From: CAYPXN01 sp964470915
Lineage (GTDB): Bacteria; UBA10199; JADFYH01
NCBI GenBank assembly: GCA_964470915.1
Contig: CAYYEM010000048.1
Location: forward strand, 1-10,494
Length of the DNA: 10,494 nucleotides
Direction of reading: 5' to 3'
Shown: positions 6,034-10,494 of the stretch, piece after piece
How the letters are laid out: each line of letters begins with the position of its first letter
Numbering within the stretch: position 1 is the stretch's first letter
The notes under the pieces: generated by a model
Told to the model about the DNA's origin: nothing
Databases searched by the model: none
What the model saw: only the letters and a program-made list of their open reading frames with translations
Made by a program: the position numbers and the translations under genes

Positions 6034-6498
6034 CACTCTCTCTTTAAAGCCCGGGGCTATAGATTCTAAAATACTGGGCAGTTGTGTTTCAGGAATTTTC
6101 ACAAGGGCTTCATATTCACGAATGAGCTCAATCATGGCCTCTTCAAACAAAGTAGTTTTTTTTCCATATTGATAAAGCTTACGACGAGCGGCCATCCAAT
6201 CTACAGTTTTAGATCCTTCTGGATCTAAAAATATTTTTACCATCTTATCGAGAGTATTCGACATTCTTTGGATAGTAGGAGCATCCGCCGCCACCACCAT
6301 TAAGGCAAACATGAATTTTGAATATTGATCCTGAATTTTGGCAAGTATTTCCTCATGATGAGTCGGAAGATTTTGAAAAAGATTCTCGGTTTTGCTTTCC
6401 AGAGCCTCTGTCACCTGATTCCCTAAGTCGACCAGTTGATGCACCTTAATGCGCAATTTTTCTGTTTCCTCCAAAAACTCTCCGATTCTATCTTGCAC
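6022..6498 (-). CDS. conserved-looking helical protein of unknown function
   Basis: 158 residues, no family recognised. Start is GTG (6498-6496), supported by AGGAGG (6503-6508) four bases before it; no ATG is available until about residue 69. The protein looks all-helical and acidic at the N-terminus (EFLEETEKLRIKVHQLVDLG), with a more hydrophobic centre (FMFALMVVAADAPTI) too short and polar to be a clear membrane span, and a charged C-terminal half (MAARRKLYQYGKK, LIREYEALVKIP). No signal peptide, Cys cluster or catalytic motif stands out. It is divergent from gapA and sits 40 bases upstream of the wHTH gene, whose operator overlaps its last codons. The good RBS and the continuous helical pattern make it a probable gene. 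A cytoplasmic structural or adaptor protein is a guess. Confidence 0.65.
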   Translation of the reverse strand: MQDRIGEFLEETEKLRIKVHQLVDLGNQVTEALESKTENLFQNLPTHHEEILAKIQDQYSKFMFALMVVAADAPTIQRMSNTLDKMVKIFLDPEGSKTVDWMAARRKLYQYGKKTTLFEEAMIELIREYEALVKIPETQLPSILESIAPGFKERVLLS

Positions 6499-6502
6499 AA
6501 AA

Positions 6503-6508
6503 CCTCCT
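6503..6508 (-). promoter_or_regulatory. Shine-Dalgarno deciding a GTG start
   Basis: Perfect AGGAGG on the minus strand, four bases before GTG at 6498. It is the reason for choosing the non-ATG start of the helical protein. Confidence 0.7.
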
Positions 6509-6560
6509 GCCGCTAGAATAGCCTTCTCTGAGCTAGAAACAAAAGTTCTTTATCAATCGG

Positions 6561-6589
6561 TTGACAAAAAGCCCGATTCTTAGTTATTC
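6561..6589 (+). promoter_or_regulatory. promoter of the glycolytic operon
   Basis: Perfect TTGACA (6561-6566), a 17-base spacer, then TTATTC (6584-6589), which matches the -10 consensus only in part. It would give a leader of about 40 bases before gapA. A second TTGACA (6614-6619) is too close to the gene to serve as a -35 for it. Confidence 0.55.
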
Positions 6590-6637
6590 GATCCTCGCCT
6601 TATTTATAAGCACTTTGACATAATACAAAGGATGGAT

Positions 6638-7648
6638 ATGGGTATTAAAATTGCTATCAATGGTTTCGGACGCATCGGTCGCACCCTCTTGCGCCGTTTA
6701 CTCACTCAAAAGTCTAGCAATCTTGAGGTAGTCGCAATCAATGATATTGCTCCCACGAAATCGCTAGCACATCTCTTCAAGTATGATTCGGTCCATGGAA
6801 TTTTTCCAGGAGAAGTTTCTGCTGAAGAAAACGCGCTTATCATTAATGAAAAAAGGATCCCAATCACTACTGCCAAAGACCCTTCTCAATCTGAATGGGG
6901 AAAGTTTGGAGCTCAAATTGTGTTGGAATGCAGTGGTCTTTTCACCAGTCGCGAAAAATGCAGCGGTCATTTAAAAGATTCCGTGAAAAAAGTAATTATT
7001 TCAGCTCCGGCTGAAAATCCTGACCTAACGATTGTGAAAGGTGTTAACGAAAAGCAGTACGATGCCAGCAAGCATCACATTATTTCAAATGCGAGCTGCA
7101 CCACGAATTGCCTGGCTCCTCTCGTAAAAGTTTTACACGAAAAATATAAAATTAAGCGTGGCTTAATGACGACTATTCATTCTTACACCAACGATCAAAA
7201 AATCTTGGATGTTCCTCACAAGGATTTACGACGTGCTCGAGCTGCTGCTGTTTCTCAAATCCCAACCACCACAGGAGCTGCCAAAGCGATTGGCTTGGTC
7301 ATCCCTGAGCTAAAAGGTAAAATTGATGGTTTTGCAGTAAGGGTTCCCACACCGAATGTTTCAATGGTGGATTTTGTATGCGACGTAGAAAAGAAAACAA
7401 GTGCTTCTGAAATTAATCAAGCCCTTCAAGATGCTGCCAATGGAGATCTTAAGGGAGTATTAGGCTATTATACAGAACCTCTTGTTTCCTGTGATTTCAA
7501 TGGAAATCCTAATTCATCTTCGGTGGACTCATTACTCACAACAGTCATTGACGATACCCTCGTAAAAGTGGTTTCTTGGTATGATAATGAAACCGGTTTC
7601 TCTCAACGCATGGTAGAAATCACTGAAATGATTGCCTCCAAATTATAA
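6638..7648 (+). CDS. gapA: glyceraldehyde-3-phosphate dehydrogenase (phosphorylating, NAD-type)
   Basis: Converts glyceraldehyde 3-phosphate, NAD and phosphate to 1,3-bisphosphoglycerate in cytoplasmic glycolysis. 336 residues, normal for the family. The Rossmann fold opens with INGFGRIGR; the acidic residue in AINDI (Asp36) after the second strand favours NAD over NADP. Catalytic Cys154 lies in SNASCTTNC and its partner His181 in TIHSYTNDQ. The core RVPTPNVSMVDF and the closing WYDNETGFSQRM are typical. Two in-frame ATGs exist at 6632 and 6638; I choose 6638 because AAGGA (6628-6632) is then correctly spaced and the protein begins MGIKIAINGFG as usual, whereas the RBS would touch an ATG at 6632. 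It is the first gene of an operon with pgk and tpiA. Nothing odd is visible in it. Confidence 0.97.
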   Translation: MGIKIAINGFGRIGRTLLRRLLTQKSSNLEVVAINDIAPTKSLAHLFKYDSVHGIFPGEVSAEENALIINEKRIPITTAKDPSQSEWGKFGAQIVLECSGLFTSREKCSGHLKDSVKKVIISAPAENPDLTIVKGVNEKQYDASKHHIISNASCTTNCLAPLVKVLHEKYKIKRGLMTTIHSYTNDQKILDVPHKDLRRARAAAVSQIPTTTGAAKAIGLVIPELKGKIDGFAVRVPTPNVSMVDFVCDVEKKTSASEINQALQDAANGDLKGVLGYYTEPLVSCDFNGNPNSSSVDSLLTTVIDDTLVKVVSWYDNETGFSQRMVEITEMIASKL

Positions 7649-7652
7649 TTTT

Positions 7653-8831
7653 ATGATTAAAACAATTGCTGAATTGCCCATTGCTAAGAAAAGAGTCTTT
7701 ATCCGGGTCGATTTCAATGTGTCTTTTGAAGAAAATGGCAACATTATTGATGACTGCCGAATTAAAGCTGTGCTCCCTACCATTGAATACGCTCTGGCAA
7801 ACGAAGCAAAAATCATCCTCGCTTCTCATTTAGGACGACCTAAAGGCAGCCCCAATCCAAAATATTCATTATTGCCGGTTGCTGCCCATCTTTCAAAACT
7901 CATCAATCGCGATGTGATTATACCTGAAGACTGTATCGGAGATGCCGTCAAAAAACTTACTTCAGAGATGCGTGAAGGCGAAGTAATTCTGCTAGAAAAT
8001 TTGCGTTTTCATGCTGAAGAAGAAAAAAATGATCCTGTATTTTCTGAAAAGCTAGCTTCTTTAGCTGAAGTTTATGTGAATGATGCCTTCGGAACTTTAC
8101 ACCGTGCACATGCCTCCACTGTAGGCATGGTGAAACATTTTCAACATCGAGGTGCAGGCTTTCTAGTGAAAAAGGAAGTCGATTATCTCTCTAAGGTTTT
8201 AGATAAACCTGAAAAACCCCTCGTGGCAATACTAGGTGGAGCCAAAGTTTCTGATAAATTAGGCGTAGTAGAATACTTGCTCAGCAAGGTAGATGCGCTG
8301 TTGATTGGAGGTGCCATGTCTTACACCTTCTTAAAAGCAGCCGGCGTTGAAGTAGGTAATTCACTCGTCGATGAAAGCAAATTACATCTAGCCGCTAAAT
8401 TTATAGAAAGAGCTAAAGTAAAAAATATTCCGCTCCTGCTCCCTACAGATCATCGCATTGCTGAAAAGATTGGCAGTGATGTACCCTCCAAAATTGTAGA
8501 AGGAAACATTCCTGCAGGTTATATGGGTTTAGATATTGGTCCCAAAACCATCGAAGCATTTTCAAGAGCTTTGTCAGAAGCTAAAACCATTATTTGGAAT
8601 GGTCCGCTAGGAGTTTATGAAACACCTCCTTTTAACGAAGGCACTCTCGCGATGGCACGCATTATCGCTAATACTAAAGCCTTGTCTGTAATCGGTGGAG
8701 GAGATTCCGCTGCTGCTGTGATGGAAGCAGGAGTGAGCAGTCAAATTTCTCATATTTCAACCGGAGGGGGTGCCACTTTAGCCTGCATGGAAGGAAAAGT
8801 GTTGCCCGGTTTACAAGCCTTACAATCTTAA
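7653..8831 (+). CDS. pgk: phosphoglycerate kinase
   Basis: Transfers phosphate from 1,3-bisphosphoglycerate to ADP, the first ATP-yielding step of glycolysis. 392 residues, normal length. Visible motifs in order: RVDFNV (18-23, substrate-binding Arg/Asp/Asn), SHLGRPKG, LLENLRFH with EEEKNDP, YVNDAFGTLHRAHAST, LGGAKVSDKLGV, the LDIGPKT hinge, WNGPLGVYE, and the nucleotide loop GGGDSAAAV with STGGGAT. The ATG at 7653 is four bases after the gapA stop. I saw no Shine-Dalgarno before it, so translation probably depends on ribosomes arriving from gapA. An in-frame TTG at 7632 would add seven residues but has no RBS, and the protein normally starts at this ATG. Confidence 0.97.
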   Translation: MIKTIAELPIAKKRVFIRVDFNVSFEENGNIIDDCRIKAVLPTIEYALANEAKIILASHLGRPKGSPNPKYSLLPVAAHLSKLINRDVIIPEDCIGDAVKKLTSEMREGEVILLENLRFHAEEEKNDPVFSEKLASLAEVYVNDAFGTLHRAHASTVGMVKHFQHRGAGFLVKKEVDYLSKVLDKPEKPLVAILGGAKVSDKLGVVEYLLSKVDALLIGGAMSYTFLKAAGVEVGNSLVDESKLHLAAKFIERAKVKNIPLLLPTDHRIAEKIGSDVPSKIVEGNIPAGYMGLDIGPKTIEAFSRALSEAKTIIWNGPLGVYETPPFNEGTLAMARIIANTKALSVIGGGDSAAAVMEAGVSSQISHISTGGGATLACMEGKVLPGLQALQS

Positions 8832-8851
8832 ATTAAGAAAGTTTCCAATTT

Positions 8852-9634
8852 ATGGATGAAACAAGCAGCAACGCTGAAAAAAACGAAAATCTTCCTCTGA
8901 TTGTTGGAAACTGGAAGATGAATAACAACATCACCGATTCAATTAAATTGGTGACTGCCCTTAAAAATTTAATCAAAGAACCTTTGGGAGTCGAAGCGGT
9001 CTTAGCTCCACCTTTTACTTCACTCTATTCTGTATCTGTCGCAAATCAAGAAACCCCTTTTAAATTAGCAGCTCAAAATTGTTATTGGGAAGACGATGGC
9101 GCTTTCACAGGAGAAGTTTCTGCTCCATTTTTAAAAGACGTGGGATGTGATTACGTCATTTTAGGTCACTCAGAACGACGCAAACTATTTGCTGAAACCG
9201 ATGAAATGATAAATAAAAAAATTCACGCTGCTCTGAGCGCTGAATTAGTTCCCATTTTTTGTGTGGGCGAAACACTTAAAGAAAGAGAATCTAAAAAAAC
9301 TTTTGAAATTATCGAAAGGCAGATTCGCAAAGGCTTAAGCGATGTCACGATGCATGACCTGGAAAACTTCGTGATAGCTTACGAACCGGTTTGGGCTATT
9401 GGCACTGGAAACAATGCAAGTCCTGCTCAGGCAAGTGAGGTACATGCCTTTATTCGTAACTTAATGGCTAAAATATATGATGCTCCCACTTCACATCGTG
9501 TTCGTATTTTATATGGGGGCTCTGTAAAAGCGTCTAATATTCGAGACTTGATGAAAGGCCATGACATTAACGGTGCTTTGGTGGGGGGGGCTTCTTTAAA
9601 CGCTGAAGAATTTGCAAAAATTATTCAATTTTAA
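8852..9634 (+). CDS. tpiA: triose-phosphate isomerase
   Basis: Interconverts dihydroxyacetone phosphate and glyceraldehyde 3-phosphate, feeding gapA upstream in the same operon. 260 residues, slightly long because of about 13 polar N-terminal residues before LIVGNWKMN. Catalytic residues are all present: Asn20 and Lys22 (GNWKMN), His106 (GHSERR) and Glu178 (AYEPVWAIGTG); the phosphate loop is LYGGSV and the C-terminal ALVGGASL. The ATG lies 20 bases after pgk; only a weak purine stretch (AAGAAAG) precedes it. No nearer Met fits the frame before the conserved core, so the extension is probably real. Eight consecutive G (9583-9590) encode part of VGGA, a possible slippage or sequencing-error site. 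Confidence 0.97.
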   Translation: MDETSSNAEKNENLPLIVGNWKMNNNITDSIKLVTALKNLIKEPLGVEAVLAPPFTSLYSVSVANQETPFKLAAQNCYWEDDGAFTGEVSAPFLKDVGCDYVILGHSERRKLFAETDEMINKKIHAALSAELVPIFCVGETLKERESKKTFEIIERQIRKGLSDVTMHDLENFVIAYEPVWAIGTGNNASPAQASEVHAFIRNLMAKIYDAPTSHRVRILYGGSVKASNIRDLMKGHDINGALVGGASLNAEEFAKIIQF

Positions 9635-9638
9635 GCGT

Positions 9639-9669
9639 CAAAACAAACACTTGCCTTAATTTTGTTTTG
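9639..9669 (+). other. AU-rich stem-loop after tpiA
   Basis: CAAAACAAA (9639-9647) and TTTGTTTTG (9661-9669) form a perfect 9-bp stem around 13 bases, beginning five bases after the tpiA stop. It lacks the GC content and U-tract of a terminator; a 3'-end stabilising or processing stem is possible. Confidence 0.45.
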
Positions 9670-9677
9670 GATTTATT

Positions 9678-9762
9678 GGAGATTCTCGCATCGCGTCCCC
9701 TCTATTCAGCAAAGCTGGACAGAGTCTCCCCATCAACGGCTGTCGCTTGGGGATTTTTTTTT
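9678..9762 (+). ncRNA. structured leader or small RNA between tpiA and secG
   Basis: GGAGA (9678-9682) can pair with TCTCC (9725-9729), enclosing a hairpin with CTCT/AGAG (9700-9703 with 9721-9724) and CAGC-AAA-GCTG (9707-9717). TCTCC overlaps the left arm of the terminator that follows, so the two folds exclude each other, like an anti-terminator and terminator. No known riboswitch class is recognised. It may instead be a free small RNA ending at that terminator. The fold is inferred by eye. Confidence 0.4.
9727..9762 (+). terminator. intrinsic terminator upstream of secG
   Basis: TCCCCA (9727-9732) and TGGGGA (9748-9753) form a 6-bp GC-rich stem with a 15-base loop, directly followed by nine T (9754-9762). 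secG starts 20 bases later, so either the operon ends here and secG has its own start nearby, or secG is expressed by read-through. Confidence 0.72.
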
Positions 9763-9782
9763 GAACATAGAAAGTAATTACA

Positions 9783-10208
9783 ATGAGCGGTTTTGTACTA
9801 TTTATCCATTTTTTTGTTTGTATATTCATGATCATTGTCATCCTCTTGCAGGCTGGCAAAGGAGCTGACATCGGGGCTTCCTTCGGTGGCTCTTCACAAA
9901 ATGTCTTCGGACCCCGAGGAGCGGCTACTTTTCTTTCTAAAATTACAACTGGTGCAGCGGTCATTTTTCTTTTCACAAGTATTTATTTAGCTAATGTTTC
10001 CAAACAGCAAAGTGCTTCATCGGTCATACAAGGCATGTCGATTCCTCCGAAGGTTCCGGTAGCAGAATCAGCTCCAGCGGAATCTCAAGCTGAAAGTAAA
10101 GCAGCCGAAAGTAAAAAAACTGAAGCAAAAGAAAATAAAATTGAAATGACTCCGGAAATGAAAGCCGCCACCCAGAAAGAAAAATTGGTGGAATCGAAGC
10201 CGAAGTAA
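9783..10208 (+). CDS. secG: preprotein translocase subunit SecG
   Basis: Small inner-membrane subunit of the SecYEG channel that eases SecA-driven protein export. 141 residues. The first membrane helix is about 4-23, then the hallmark loop LLQAGKGADIGASFGGSSQ (21-39) with FGPRGAATFLSKIT (42-55), then the second helix about 56-71. Residues 75-141 are a long polar tail rich in Ala, Glu, Lys and Ser; many SecG proteins have a shorter tail. The ATG at 9783 gives the canonical N-terminus; upstream there is only a weak GAAAG purine stretch. The position after tpiA and before tRNA-Leu(GAG) matches the neighbourhood found in many Proteobacteria. Confidence 0.95.
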   Translation: MSGFVLFIHFFVCIFMIIVILLQAGKGADIGASFGGSSQNVFGPRGAATFLSKITTGAAVIFLFTSIYLANVSKQQSASSVIQGMSIPPKVPVAESAPAESQAESKAAESKKTEAKENKIEMTPEMKAATQKEKLVESKPK

Positions 10209-10280
10209 TGAAAATGGAAATAGGGAAAAGGTAAAAGATTAGATATCAGAAGTTTTTTGATAAGTTCTTTTAAAAATAAA

Positions 10281-10401
10281 GGTAAACGAGAAAATATCAG
10301 ATACAAGGCGATGGCGAGGAAACAGGCGCAGCATACTTTAAATGGTATGTGAGCATTATTGACGAGCCATCAACGCAGTAGATGATACTTTATCGTTTAC
10401 C
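10281..10401. repeat. 121-bp imperfect palindrome, MITE/ERIC-like intergenic element
   Basis: The ends GGTAAACGA (10281-10289) and TCGTTTACC (10393-10401) are perfect inverted copies. Inward, TATCA/TGATA, GATGGC (10310-10315)/GCCATC (10366-10371) and CATAC (10332-10336)/GTATG (10345-10349) pair about the same centre near 10341. The whole could fold into one long hairpin on either strand. It has no coding capacity. I found no clear target-site duplication. It may also act as the secG terminator, for which no classical signal is seen in 10209-10280. Confidence 0.65.
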
Positions 10402-10409
10402 GTTAATGA

Positions 10410-10491
10410 GCGCGGGTGGTGAAACTGGTAGACACGCTAGTTTGAGGGGCTAGTGGGGAAACCCATGCGGGTTCGAGTCCCGCCTCGCGCA
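10410..10491 (+). tRNA. tRNA-Leu (anticodon GAG)
   Basis: Complete class II tRNA. The acceptor stem GCGCGGG (10410-10416) pairs with CTCGCGC (10484-10490) with one G-U; the D-arm closes with GTG/CAC. The anticodon stem is CTAGT/GCTAG (10437-10441, 10449-10453) with loop TTGAGGG and anticodon GAG at 10444-10446, reading CUC/CUU. The long variable arm TGGGGAAACCCA is typical of Leu. The T-arm is GCGGG-TTCGAGT-CCCGC. Discriminator A at 10491 is followed by CAA, so CCA is not encoded and must be added by the CCA-adding enzyme. A weak promoter (TTGACG at 10359, GATACT at 10384, 19-base spacer) lies inside the upstream palindrome. Confidence 0.96.
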
Positions 10492-10494
10492 CAA

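Noticed and set aside
6614..6637. Second TTGACA with TAATAC before gapA as a promoter
   Set aside because: The -10 at 17-base spacing would lie at or inside the gapA start, and TAATAC directly abuts the hexamer.
9656..9976. Minus-strand frame over the secG leader and the start of secG
   Set aside because: It lies opposite secG and the terminator, has no RBS or recognisable domain, and secG on the plus strand is certain.
10241..10275. Inverted AGAA/TTCT and TATCA/TGATA near the secG end as an intrinsic terminator
   Set aside because: The stems are short and AT-rich with T runs inside the loop rather than after the stem.

Overview
The window suggests a Gram-negative, proteobacteria-like chromosome of low to moderate G+C. 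The best clues are the ordered block gap-pgk-tpiA-secG followed by tRNA-Leu(GAG). The tail of that block, secG then tRNA-Leu(GAG), is a neighbourhood shared by many Proteobacteria. Secreted proteins with choice-of-anchor/Ig-like domains and a YhaM-like HD exonuclease would fit a deltaproteobacterial, myxobacterial or bdellovibrio-like lineage, but the sequence does not fix the taxon.

Layout. Positions 1-461 (minus) hold the 5' part of a gene for a secreted or envelope protein of unknown function. Positions 577-3585 (minus) encode a 1002-residue secreted pectate-lyase-like protein with an N-terminal stack of Ig-like and HYDIN-type modules, ending at a strong intrinsic terminator (528-552). A roughly 300-base non-coding stretch (3586-3894) separates it from a minus-strand group: an unknown helical protein (6022-6498), a winged-helix regulator (5550-5981) that overlaps a nucleotidyltransferase (4975-5553) by ATGA, and an OB-fold/HD 3'-5' exonuclease-like protein (3895-4953) whose stop codon lies inside its own terminator.

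From 6560 the plus strand carries the lower-glycolysis operon: a TTGACA-type promoter, gapA, pgk and tpiA, with only 4 and 20 bases between genes. A structured leader with a complete intrinsic terminator then sits 20 bases before secG. Next comes a 121-bp imperfect palindrome (10281-10401), and the window ends in a class II tRNA-Leu(GAG) with no encoded CCA.

Most interesting points. (1) The winged-helix/nucleotidyltransferase pair resembles AbiE-type toxin-antitoxin architecture. Its near-consensus promoter is buried in a 48-bp dyad, and its -10 box is so close to the ATG that the mRNA should be leaderless. (2) The tpiA-secG gap could be an attenuator, a riboregulator or a small RNA. (3) The palindrome beside the tRNA looks like a small non-autonomous repeat. 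No CRISPR array, transposase, integrase or phage gene is visible.
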